Below are positions 1-6,148 of a DNA stretch of 8,445 nucleotides, piece after piece. The translations under genes were made by a program, and so were the position numbers. The DNA comes from an uncultured Victivallales bacterium (GTDB taxonomy: Bacteria; Verrucomicrobiota; Lentisphaeria; Oligosphaerales; JAFGRS01). The notes below the pieces were generated by a model. That model made no database searches, had not been told where the DNA came from, and worked only from the letters and a program-made list of their open reading frames with translations. The stretch is from assembly GCA_903834675.1 (NCBI GenBank), contig CAILKC010000283.1, positions 1 to 8,445 of the forward strand, written 5' to 3'. The first letter of the stretch is position 1. Each line of letters starts with the position of its first letter.

Positions 1-144
1 GGCGCCGCCCGCGCCCCAGCCAGCGCGGCTGCCCATTGGCGTCAAGCCAAGCCGCGGTGGCAGAAAGCTGCGTCAAGCCGCAGACAGTCCAAAGCTCGGC
101 CTGACGGCCAGCGCGGTAGCGTACTGAGTCCCGGCAAGGACGGG
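1..144. repeat. Direct repeat copy 1 (237-bp period), left edge
   Basis: This stretch recurs at 238-381 with 137 of 144 positions identical by eye. The mismatches fall at 4, 27, 40, 43, 44, 55 and 58, and everything from 59 to 144 is identical. The copy begins at the window edge, so its true left end is unknown. It contains several short inverted repeats, including GGCC-TGAC-GGCC at 98-109 and CGC-GGTA-GCG at 112-121. A minus-strand open frame runs through both copies, but it encodes the same peptide twice because the DNA is repeated, has no recognisable domain and no ribosome binding site that I could find, so I treat it as non-coding. Confidence 0.9.
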
Positions 145-161
145 ACTCTTTGGACTGCGGC
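77..161. other. Multi-branched inverted-repeat structure, possible structured RNA or cruciform
   Basis: An outer stem is formed by CAGTCCAAAG (85-94) and CTTTGGACTG (148-157), a perfect 10-bp match. It is extended by GCCG (77-80) with CGGC (158-161) across a 4-nt bulge. Inside lie three further hairpins: GGCC-TGAC-GGCC (98-109), CGC-GGTA-GCG (112-121), and GAGTCCCG (126-133) with CGGGACTC (141-148). The pairings are read directly from the sequence; that they form in RNA or DNA is inference. Either strand could carry the structure. It spans the end of repeat copy 1 and the start of the unit's non-shared part. I recognise no known RNA family. Confidence 0.45.
126..151 (+). terminator. Terminator-like hairpin with short T run
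   Basis: GAGTCCCG (126-133), a 7-nt loop and CGGGACTC (141-148) form a perfect 8-bp stem followed by only three T residues. This resembles a weak intrinsic terminator for plus-strand transcription entering from the left. It could equally be just one arm of the larger inverted-repeat structure around it. In the second repeat copy the 3' arm changes after CGGG, so this stem is shortened there. Confidence 0.3.
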
Positions 162-196
162 GGCTGGACGCCGCTTTGGTTGAGACGCCTGGCCCG

Positions 197-227
197 CGCG
201 ACACGCTCCGGCCAAAGCGGTGTCGCG
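197..227. other. Strong hairpin in the non-shared part of the 237-bp unit
   Basis: CGCGACACGCT (197-207) pairs with AGC (216-218) and GTGTCGCG (220-227), leaving a single G bulge and an 8-nt loop, 11 base pairs in all. It lies between the two repeat copies, in the 93-bp segment 145-237. It has no T run on either strand, so a terminator role is not indicated. It may belong to the same repeat family as the structures to its left. Confidence 0.45.
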
Positions 228-237
228 GGTCATCACG

Positions 238-381
238 GGCACCGCCCGCGCCCCAGCCAGCGCTGCTGCCCATTGGAGTTGAGCCAAGCCGAGGAGGCAG
301 AAAGCTGCGTCAAGCCGCAGACAGTCCAAAGCTCGGCCTGACGGCCAGCGCGGTAGCGTACTGAGTCCCGGCAAGGACGGG
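238..381. repeat. Direct repeat copy 2 (237-bp period)
   Basis: This is the second copy of the sequence at 1-144. Identity stops sharply after position 381. Past this point the sequence does not resemble 145-237, so the 3' arm of the outer stem (CTTTGGACTG in copy 1) is missing here. This looks like the boundary of a tandem array: one whole unit of 237 bp (144 shared plus 93) followed by a truncated unit. The remaining 382-457, before the ssb stop codon, shows no gene. Confidence 0.9.
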
Positions 382-401
382 GCCGTCGTCGGACGCGGAA
401 G

Positions 402-434
402 GGGGGACCCATGACGCCCGGGAGCCCGTCCCCC
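402..434 (-). terminator. Candidate hairpin downstream of ssb
   Basis: GGGGGAC (402-408) and GTCCCCC (428-434) form a perfect 7-bp stem around a 19-nt GC-rich loop, 23 bp past the ssb stop codon. Read on the minus strand it is followed by CCTTCC rather than a run of T, so it is at best a weak terminator or an RNA 3'-end stabiliser for the moxR-ssb transcript. Confidence 0.3.
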
Positions 435-457
435 AGCACGCTGGTGAGTCGGCGCCG

Positions 458-1090
458 TCAGAACGGAATGTCGTCGACCGCCTCTTCGTCGGCGGCGCTG
501 GCGCGCATCTCGGGTTCGTGTTCCCGCGGCGGCGGCGCCTGCGGGGCCGGTCCTCTCGGCCCTGGGGCCGACTGTACCGGCGCTGCGGACCGGGAGGGAT
601 AGGGGGCGGCGGCGCGCGGCGCGGCCGGGGCAGCCGGCTCAGCGGCGTAGGGGGCGGCGGCGCGCGGCGCGGCCGGGGCGCCCGAATCGGCGGGATAGGG
701 GCCGTTCTGCTCCGCGGCGTCCGGGCCGGACGGACCGACACCGGCATCATCCCGGTTACGACTGTCGAGGAACTGCACCCGCTCGGCCGTGACCTTCAGG
801 CGACTGCGCTTCTGGTTGGTGGCCCGATCTTCCCATTGGTCAAGCCGCAAACGACCTTCCACAAAGGCCAACGCCCCCTTGCGCAGGTAACGACTGCACT
901 GCTCGGCTTGGCGCCCAAACACATCGATGTCCACGAAGCAGACCTCATCGCGATCCTCTCCGGCAGCGGTGCGATAGCGCCGGTTGACCGCCAGGCCGAG
1001 TTCGCAGATGGACATGCCACCCGAGGTCGCGCGGGTCACCGGATCGCGGGTGAGGTTCCCGATCAGAAGCACTCGATTCAGCCCGTCCAT
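458..1090 (-). CDS. ssb: Single-stranded DNA-binding protein
   Basis: Encodes a 210-aa SSB, the OB-fold protein that coats single-stranded DNA in replication, repair and recombination and recruits partners through its acidic C-terminal tip. The OB fold covers roughly residues 4-108: it opens with LNRVLLIGNLTRDP (4-17), followed by VCFVDIDVFGRQAEQCSRYL (50-69) and KGALAFVEGRL (71-81), all typical of bacterial SSBs. Residues 110-200 are a low-complexity Ala/Pro-rich linker. The protein ends in DDIPF, the canonical partner-binding tip. The linker holds a 16-residue tandem duplication (138-153 and 154-169), mirrored in the DNA. The start has a good ribosome binding site, AAGGAGA, about 9 nt upstream. 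It lies 40 bp after moxR on the same strand. At 210 aa it is somewhat longer than E. coli SSB (178 aa) because of the linker. Confidence 0.96.
   Translation of the reverse strand: MDGLNRVLLIGNLTRDPVTRATSGGMSICELGLAVNRRYRTAAGEDRDEVCFVDIDVFGRQAEQCSRYLRKGALAFVEGRLRLDQWEDRATNQKRSRLKVTAERVQFLDSRNRDDAGVGPSGPDAAEQNGPYPADSGAPAAPRAAAPYAAEPAAPAAPRAAAPYPSRSAAPVQSAPGPRGPAPQAPPPREHEPEMRASAADEEAVDDIPF
600..679. repeat. 48-bp-period duplication in the ssb linker
   Basis: Positions 600-631 and 648-679 are identical over 32 bp, offset by 48 bp (16 codons). They encode APAAPRAAAPY twice in the disordered tail of SSB. The unit is almost pure G and C, a sequence prone to slippage, so copy number may differ between strains. 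Because the period is a multiple of three the reading frame and the C-terminal tip are kept. Confidence 0.9.
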
Positions 1091-1130
1091 GGCTCGTTGT
1101 CTCCTTCTGAATCGCGCCCGTGATCCACGT

Positions 1131-2120
1131 TCACTCCGGGATGCGCTGGATCAAGTCGCGGATGATGTCGCTACTGGTCAACCCTTCGGCGTCAGCGTGG
1201 AAATTGGTGATGACGCGATGGCGCAAGACAGGCAGGGCGAGGGCGCGGACGTCCTCGCAGGCAACATTGTAGCGTCCCTGGAGCAAGGCGCGCGCCTTAC
1301 CCGCCAGGATCAGAGCCTGGCTGGCCCGCGATCCCGCGCCCCACTTCACCTTGCCGCGCACGACCTCCGGCGCCGCCGGGTTCGCGGGGCGGCTGGCGCT
1401 GACCAAGCGCACGGCGTAGGCGATGACGTTATCTGAGACCGGCACCTGGCGCACCAAGTGTTGAATGCGACAGATCTCCTCGCCGGTAAAGATCGGCTGG
1501 ATCACCGGTTCGTCGGGCAGGGTGGTCTGGCGCACCATGCGTTCCTCGTCCGCCGTCGGCAGATAGTCGATGACCACGTTCATCAGAAAACGGTCCAGTT
1601 GCGCCTCCGGCAGCGGATAGGTCCCCTCCAATTCGATGGGATTCTGCGTCGCCAGAACAAAGAAGGGCTCGTCGAGCATGTAGGTCTGGCCGCTTACCGT
1701 GACGTGCCGCTCGCCCATGGCTTCAAGCAAGGCCGCCTGGGTCTTCGGCGGCGTGCGGTTGATCTCATCCGCCAAGACCAGGTTCGCGAAAACCGGGCCG
1801 CGGATGAAGCGGAACTGACGGCGACCCGAACCCGCATCCTCTTCGATCACTTCGGTTCCGATGATGTCCGCAGGCATCAGGTCCGGAGTGAATTGGATAC
1901 GCTTGAACTGCAAAGAGAACATGCTGGCGATGCTCTTCACCAGCAGGGTCTTGCCGAGACCGGGAACGCCGACCAGCAACACGTGTCCCCGCGCCAGCAG
2001 CGTCACCGCGATCTGTTCGATCACGGCCTGCTGACCGACAATCACCTTGCCCAGTTCGGCCAACATGCGGCCAGAGGCGCTGGCGATGCGTTCTACCGCG
2101 TCCCTGCCCTGCTCTTCCAT
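1131..2120 (-). CDS. MoxR family AAA+ ATPase
   Basis: Encodes a 329-aa cytoplasmic AAA+ ATPase of the MoxR/RavA type, a group that acts in metal insertion, complex assembly and stress responses, commonly with von Willebrand factor A partners. Visible motifs: Walker A GVPGLGKT (51-58), Walker B LVLADEINR (114-122), the family stretch KTQAALLEAMGERHVTV (126-142), sensor 1 VLATQNPIELEGTYPLPEAQ (155-174) with arginine finger region LDRF (175-178), and a sensor 2-like WGAGSRASQAL (260-270). Length matches the family. The start at 2120 was chosen because family homology begins just after it and a purine-rich GGAAGGCAGGGG precedes it; the frame stays open to 2306 but would then overlap the divergent operon. 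Followed by ssb 40 bp downstream. The usual DUF58/VWA partner genes are not in this window, so its substrate is unknown. Confidence 0.93.
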   Translation of the reverse strand: MEEQGRDAVERIASASGRMLAELGKVIVGQQAVIEQIAVTLLARGHVLLVGVPGLGKTLLVKSIASMFSLQFKRIQFTPDLMPADIIGTEVIEEDAGSGRRQFRFIRGPVFANLVLADEINRTPPKTQAALLEAMGERHVTVSGQTYMLDEPFFVLATQNPIELEGTYPLPEAQLDRFLMNVVIDYLPTADEERMVRQTTLPDEPVIQPIFTGEEICRIQHLVRQVPVSDNVIAYAVRLVSASRPANPAAPEVVRGKVKWGAGSRASQALILAGKARALLQGRYNVACEDVRALALPVLRHRVITNFHADAEGLTSSDIIRDLIQRIPE

Positions 2121-2283
2121 GGCCCCTGCCTTCCGCGGTCTGCGTGTGATGCTGAGCGTGTCATGCCGCCGGATTGACGATCTTCCGGCCACGCGCTCGT
2201 GGACAGCGCAACTCGCACGCCTTATGGTTCTCGGCGTCACGATTCGCGGCCGGACGGTTATACCATATCGGCAGGCCCCTGCA
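2121..2283. promoter_or_regulatory. Divergent intergenic region between moxR and the ebo-type operon
   Basis: This 163-bp gap must drive both the leftward moxR-ssb genes and the rightward three-gene operon. The only AT-rich stretch is at 2257-2268. On the minus strand it contains TATAAC (2262 down to 2257), a good -10 match, with TTGCAG 16 bp upstream as a poor -35. On the plus strand the same patch offers TATACC (2259-2264), about 20 nt before the first gene, with no convincing -35. A lone TTGACG at 2174-2179 has no -10 at the right distance. Assignments are tentative. Confidence 0.3.
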
Positions 2284-3132
2284 ATGCGAGTAATTGAACC
2301 GCACATTCACATGATCGCCCGCACCACGGCGGACTACGAACGCATGGCCCTGATGCACACCGTGGCCTGCTGCGAACCCGCGTTCTGGGCGGGCTATGAC
2401 CGCACCCACCCCGAGGCCTTCTACGACTACTTCACCCACCTGACGACCTTTGAGCCCACCCGCGCGGCCCAGTACCTCATCCGCCATTACGCCTACATCT
2501 GCATGAACCCCAAGGAAGCCGACGACCTCGTGCTGGCCCGCGAGGTGATCTCCTTCATCCCTGAATTTCTCGACCGGCCGACCGTCCTGGGGGTCGGCGA
2601 GATCGGCCTGAACCGCTGCACTCGCAACGAGTTGACGGTGTTTGAGGAACAGGTCGATCTGGCGGTGGCGCGCCGTCAGTTGATGTGGCTCCACACCCCG
2701 CACCTCGGCGATAAGCTCAAAGGCACCCGCATGATGCTTGACGCCCTGACGGCGCGTGGAGACGTCGATCCCGAGCGTGTCTGTTTCGATCACGTGGAAG
2801 AGCACACCGTCGGGCTGATTCGCGCCGCCGGGTTCTGGGCCTCGATGACCCTTTACCCGATCACCAAGAACTCGCCAGCCCGGGTGGTGGATACCCTCGA
2901 GCGCCTCGGCATCGACCACCTGATGGTCGATGCGTCGGGCGACTGGGGCCCCTCCGACCCGGGCACCCTGCACCAGGCCATCTTCGAGATGCGCCGACGA
3001 GGCTACGCCGACGACCTGGTCGAAACCGTCTTCTACGACAACCCCTGCTTCTTCCTCGGCCAGAGCCCCAAGTTCCATTTCACGCCGCGCCGCCCGCGGG
3101 CCGACGCCTGGGCGCCCACCGGCAGTCCCTGA
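2284..3132 (+). CDS. eboB: TatD-like metal-dependent hydrolase, EboB-type
   Basis: Encodes a 282-aa soluble hydrolase of the amidohydrolase/TatD superfamily, matching the EboB branch. It begins MRVIEPHIHM, the metal-binding HxH (His7, His9) right at the N terminus as is normal here. Other likely metal or catalytic residues are Glu106 in GVGEIGLN, His137 and His140 in WLHTPH, His170 in FDH and Asp216 in LMVDASGD. The EPAFWAG segment (31-37) and the late NPCFF (253-257) are features I associate with EboB. The substrate is not known. The start at 2284 was chosen because the HxH sits just behind it; an in-frame ATG at 2224 would add 20 residues without homology. The ribosome binding site is weak (AGG about 8 nt upstream). 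First gene of the operon; its stop lies 6 bp before the next start. Confidence 0.85.
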   Translation: MRVIEPHIHMIARTTADYERMALMHTVACCEPAFWAGYDRTHPEAFYDYFTHLTTFEPTRAAQYLIRHYAYICMNPKEADDLVLAREVISFIPEFLDRPTVLGVGEIGLNRCTRNELTVFEEQVDLAVARRQLMWLHTPHLGDKLKGTRMMLDALTARGDVDPERVCFDHVEEHTVGLIRAAGFWASMTLYPITKNSPARVVDTLERLGIDHLMVDASGDWGPSDPGTLHQAIFEMRRRGYADDLVETVFYDNPCFFLGQSPKFHFTPRRPRADAWAPTGSP

Positions 3133-3138
3133 GGACCG

Positions 3139-4050
3139 ATGACGGATATCCGTACACGCTGGCTGGGCTGGCTGCAACTGTTTCGAGTGCCCAACCTGCC
3201 GACGGTGCCCGGTGACCCGCTGGTCGGCGCCGTGCTCGCCGCGGTCGCGGCGGGCCGGGAGGTGTCGGCGCGGCAGGCCAGCGGCGTGGCGCTTGCCTCC
3301 CTCTTCCTATACATGGCAGGGTTGGCCCTCAACGACCTGCATGACCTCCCCGCGGACCGCTTGCAGCGTCCGGAACGTCCCCTGCCCCGCGGCGTCGTGT
3401 CGGTGCGCTCGGCCTGGCTGGCCTTCGCCCTGCTGGCCGCGCTGGGAGTCGCCGCGGCGGCCAGCGCCGGACGAGCGGCAGCCCTCGCCAGCCTGGGGCT
3501 GCTGGCCCTCGTCTGCCTCTACAATCTGCGCGCCAAGGCCCATGCCGCCAGCGCTTGCCTGGTCATGGGCCTCTGCCGCGGCGCCAGTCTGCTGCTCGGC
3601 GCCTGGGCGCTGGGTCGACCGCAGGCAGCGCTGCTTCCCGCCAGCGCCCTGACGCTATACATCGCCGCCGTCACCTGGTTGTCACGCCGCGAGGACGAAG
3701 CGCAACGGCCCGGACCCTTCGTCCTCCTGCCGTCCCTCGCTGTCGCCGGCGGCTGCGGGGCTGCCTGGCTTACCCTCGGGATGACCGTGGAGCGGCTGCC
3801 GCTGGCGGCGCTCGCGGGCGCCGGGCTGGCAACCTGGATGGCGCTGCAGATCAGCCTGGAGTTGTTCCGGCACACGGTCGGACCCGGACCCGCCCGTGCC
3901 GCCGTGGGGCGTTTCATCCGGGTGCTGCTGCCCTGGCAGGCCGCGCTCCTGTTCCTGGGCGGCACGCCGACCACGAGCGCGCTGGCAGTCGCCCTGCTGC
4001 TCGCCTGGCCCGGGTCACGACGCCTGAGTCGGCGGGTGAGCGCCAGTTAG
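3139..4050 (+). CDS. eboC: UbiA-like membrane prenyltransferase, EboC-type
   Basis: Encodes a 303-aa polytopic inner-membrane protein of the UbiA superfamily, which transfers prenyl groups from isoprenyl diphosphates to aromatic or other acceptors. The first Asp-rich motif is complete: NDLHD (65-69), Asp73, then RPERPLP (77-83). The second Asp-rich motif of classical UbiA enzymes is not evident; the matching loop reads TWLSRREDEA (179-188), and the YNLRAK segment (128-133) followed by MGLCRG (143-148) resembles EboC-type proteins. Hydrophobic stretches suggest about eight or nine membrane helices. The gene follows eboB after 6 bp, with GAGGA overlapping the eboB stop and a short spacer to the ATG, suggesting translational coupling. 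Acceptor and donor are unknown. UbiA membership is sure; the EboC label rests on motifs and neighbours. Confidence 0.86.
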   Translation: MTDIRTRWLGWLQLFRVPNLPTVPGDPLVGAVLAAVAAGREVSARQASGVALASLFLYMAGLALNDLHDLPADRLQRPERPLPRGVVSVRSAWLAFALLAALGVAAAASAGRAAALASLGLLALVCLYNLRAKAHAASACLVMGLCRGASLLLGAWALGRPQAALLPASALTLYIAAVTWLSRREDEAQRPGPFVLLPSLAVAGGCGAAWLTLGMTVERLPLAALAGAGLATWMALQISLELFRHTVGPGPARAAVGRFIRVLLPWQAALLFLGGTPTTSALAVALLLAWPGSRRLSRRVSAS

Positions 4051-4054
4051 GAGA
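4049..4054 (+). promoter_or_regulatory. Ribosome binding site of the eboF-type gene
   Basis: AGGAGA overlaps the stop codon of the preceding gene and lies 7 nt before the ATG at 4062. It fixes that start: the reading frame is open for another 169 codons upstream, across the prenyltransferase gene, but that extension is an out-of-frame shadow. Confidence 0.75.
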
Positions 4055-4061
4055 ACCGGGC

Positions 4062-5345
4062 ATGCGCAAACTGCTGGTTGTACAGGTAGCGGGCCTAGGC
4101 TGGAACCTGGTCGAGCGTTACGGGCAGATGCATGTGGGCAGCCATATCGAGATGCGGCCCATGGCGTCCTGCTTTCCAGCGCTGACCTGTACCGCCCAGG
4201 CGGTCTTCCGCACCGGCACCCCGCCGACGGACACCGCCATCGTCGGCAACGGCCGCTTCGACCGCCAGACGCGACGGACCGACTTCTGGAACCAGTCTGC
4301 CCGCTTGGTCAGGGGCCGCCGGATCTGGACTGGGCACCGCGCCGCGGGCGGCCGGGTGGGCCTGCTCTTCTGGCAGCAGAGCCTTGGCGAAGAGGTTGAC
4401 CTGCTGCTCTCCCCCGCCCCTATCCACAAACACCACGGGGGCATGATCCAGGACTGCTACGGCCAGCCAGCCAGCCTCTATGGCCACCTCTGCCACCTGC
4501 TGGGCCGCTCGTTCAATCTGATGCACTACTGGGGACCCCTGGCCTCGGTACGCTCCTCGCGCTGGATCGTCGAGGCCACCTGCGCGGTACTGGCGGACCC
4601 CACCCTCGCCCCGGAGCTGTTGCTCACCTATCTGCCTCACCTCGACTATGTCCTGCAACGGCACGGGCCGAACGACGAGCGCACGGCGCGCCCGGCTCTG
4701 CTGGAGACGGAAAAGCTATTGCGGCGTCTGAGCACGGCCGCGCGCGCGGCGGGCTTCGACATCCTGATCTGGGGAGATTATGCCATCACCGCTGCCACCG
4801 GGGTCGTCTTCCCAAATCGCCTGCTGCGGGAGCGGGGGCTGTTCGCCGTGCGGCAGGTCGGAGGCTGTACCTACCCGGACCTGTACGCCACGCCGGCCTT
4901 CGCCATGGTCGACCACCAGGTGGCGCATATTTACCTTGTGGACTCCGCGCTACAGGCCACCGTCAAAGCCTGCTTCCAGGGGGTCGAAGGGATCGCCGAC
5001 GTGCGTCAGCCCGAGCCGACGACCCACTCGGAGAATGGCGACCTGGTCCTGACCGCCGCGCCCGGATACTGGTTCGCTTACCCGTGGTGGGAAGATGCCC
5101 GCACGGCGCCCGACTACGCCCGCCACGTCGACATCCACAACAAGATCGGCTTCGACCCCTGCGAACTCTTCTGGGGCTGGCCGCCGCCGGCCATCAGCCT
5201 GGATGCCACCCGCGTCCGCGGCACCCACGGCCGGGACGATGTGCCAGCCTGCTCGGGCTCCACCGCCAGCGACCTGCGGGGCGCCTCAACCCTGCTGGAA
5301 CTCGCCGCCCGCCTCGAACCCTGGCTCGCCACGGACGGGAACTGA
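4062..5345 (+). CDS. eboF: Alkaline phosphatase-superfamily protein, EboF-type
   Basis: Encodes a 427-aa protein of the type I phosphodiesterase/nucleotide pyrophosphatase branch of the alkaline phosphatase superfamily. The nucleophile region is FPALTCTAQAVFRTGTPP (38-55), with Thr42 or Thr44 as candidate nucleophile, followed by VGNGRF (61-66). LPHLDYVLQRHGP (191-203), WGDY (237-240), VDHQVAH (283-289) and RGTHG (386-390) carry likely metal ligands Asp195, Asp239, His285 and His389. Compared with ordinary nucleotide pyrophosphatases, the N-terminal Asp is absent (VVQVAGLGWNLV, 6-17) and the His expected four residues after Asp195 is Gln199; both seem to be habits of the EboF group, though I recall this rather than prove it. 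No signal peptide is seen, so it is probably cytoplasmic. Last gene of the operon. Substrate unknown. Confidence 0.83.
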   Translation: MRKLLVVQVAGLGWNLVERYGQMHVGSHIEMRPMASCFPALTCTAQAVFRTGTPPTDTAIVGNGRFDRQTRRTDFWNQSARLVRGRRIWTGHRAAGGRVGLLFWQQSLGEEVDLLLSPAPIHKHHGGMIQDCYGQPASLYGHLCHLLGRSFNLMHYWGPLASVRSSRWIVEATCAVLADPTLAPELLLTYLPHLDYVLQRHGPNDERTARPALLETEKLLRRLSTAARAAGFDILIWGDYAITAATGVVFPNRLLRERGLFAVRQVGGCTYPDLYATPAFAMVDHQVAHIYLVDSALQATVKACFQGVEGIADVRQPEPTTHSENGDLVLTAAPGYWFAYPWWEDARTAPDYARHVDIHNKIGFDPCELFWGWPPPAISLDATRVRGTHGRDDVPACSGSTASDLRGASTLLELAARLEPWLATDGN

Positions 5346-5356
5346 ACCAGCCCCCC

Positions 5357-6148
5357 TCACGGCAACACGAGCGGACCCATGTCCTTAGCCGTCGTGCCGA
5401 CCCGGACCCCCTGCAGCGCCGAGACAAACGACGAGGTGAAGAAGGTGCGTGCCGGAATCTCGTCACGATAGAGCTGCTGGCGCGCCACAACCTGCCAGCC
5501 CGCGCCATCGACTTTGGCACGCTCCACCCAGACCACGTCGATGCTGTGGATGCAGCCCTTGAGCACGTCGCCGGATTCCGCCAAAGAGACGCCCAGACGC
5601 ATCTGCTGCAAGAATACTCCCGCGCGCACTCCATCCGTCTCAAAGCGGACGAACTCCTTCGAATCGAAGAAGCCTTCCCAACCGCCGATGCGGTCTGTGC
5701 TCAGGCCCAAGCTCTTCTTGATCTCCGCGAAAAAGGCCTCCGAAGCCTTGGCCGGATCGGGCTCGCGATGCAGGGCGATGCCGTCATGGACGGTCATACG
5801 CTCGGAGTCGACCACCACCAGGTCGTAGTAGTCTGCCGGCAGGTTGGGAAAGACCGCCGTCGAGCCGTCCGCGGAGAGCTTGCCCTGCCACGGCTTGAAC
5901 TGCTCCCGGTCGGTCTCCAGAGTGCCCTCTCTGGACTTGCGGTCCTTGCGGAACTTGCGCCCAAAGGCGACCACTAAGCGCTTCTTGCCTGGGCTCGAGA
6001 AACGCACGGTCAGCTTCCCCGTGTACAGCTCGGGCTGGGCCGGATTGGCGTAGAGGTAGGTGCCCACCGGAACCACGCTGCCAGCGCCCATGACCAGGAC
6101 TGCCAGGACCGCCAGGACACCCCCAGCAAGGACGTGTTTCAAGCTCAT
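5357..6148 (-). CDS. Secreted beta-rich protein of unknown function
   Basis: Encodes 263 aa that I do not recognise. The N terminus (MSLK followed by a hydrophobic run to about residue 29) is a signal peptide or a single membrane anchor, so the rest is probably periplasmic or otherwise outside the cytoplasm. Residues 43-120 look like a beta-sandwich: GKLTVRF, RLVVAFGRKF and LPADYYDLVVVD resemble the strands of carboxypeptidase-regulatory-like or PEGA-type domains. A charged segment, FRKDRKSREG (66-75), sits between strands. Residues 135-235 are mixed and contain IGGWEGFFDSKEF (154-166). The start overlaps the stop of the upstream 673-aa gene in ATGA, so the two are co-translated and probably act together. 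It ends 11 bp from the eboF-type stop, tail to tail, with no hairpin between. Confidence 0.88.
   Translation of the reverse strand: MSLKHVLAGGVLAVLAVLVMGAGSVVPVGTYLYANPAQPELYTGKLTVRFSSPGKKRLVVAFGRKFRKDRKSREGTLETDREQFKPWQGKLSADGSTAVFPNLPADYYDLVVVDSERMTVHDGIALHREPDPAKASEAFFAEIKKSLGLSTDRIGGWEGFFDSKEFVRFETDGVRAGVFLQQMRLGVSLAESGDVLKGCIHSIDVVWVERAKVDGAGWQVVARQQLYRDEIPARTFFTSSFVSALQGVRVGTTAKDMGPLVLP

Noticed and set aside
77..161. tRNA gene
   Set aside because: The four-stem layout is cloverleaf-like, but there is no TTCGA-type T loop, no 7-bp acceptor stem, no proper anticodon arm and no CCA-ready 3' end.
42..374. Minus-strand open frame of 110 aa through the left repeats
   Set aside because: The peptide simply repeats itself because the DNA is repeated; no domain, no ribosome binding site, and GC-rich DNA gives long chance frames.
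2047..2283. Upstream extension of the eboB-type frame
   Set aside because: It would run into the divergent moxR gene, and the HxH motif of the family sits normally close to the start at 2284.
2161..3177. Minus-strand open frame of 338 aa
   Set aside because: Antisense shadow of the TatD-like gene, with no recognisable motif.
3555..4061. Upstream extension of the eboF-type frame
   Set aside because: It overlaps the prenyltransferase gene out of frame, is Arg/Ala/Gly-rich without homology, and a good ribosome binding site marks the start at 4062.
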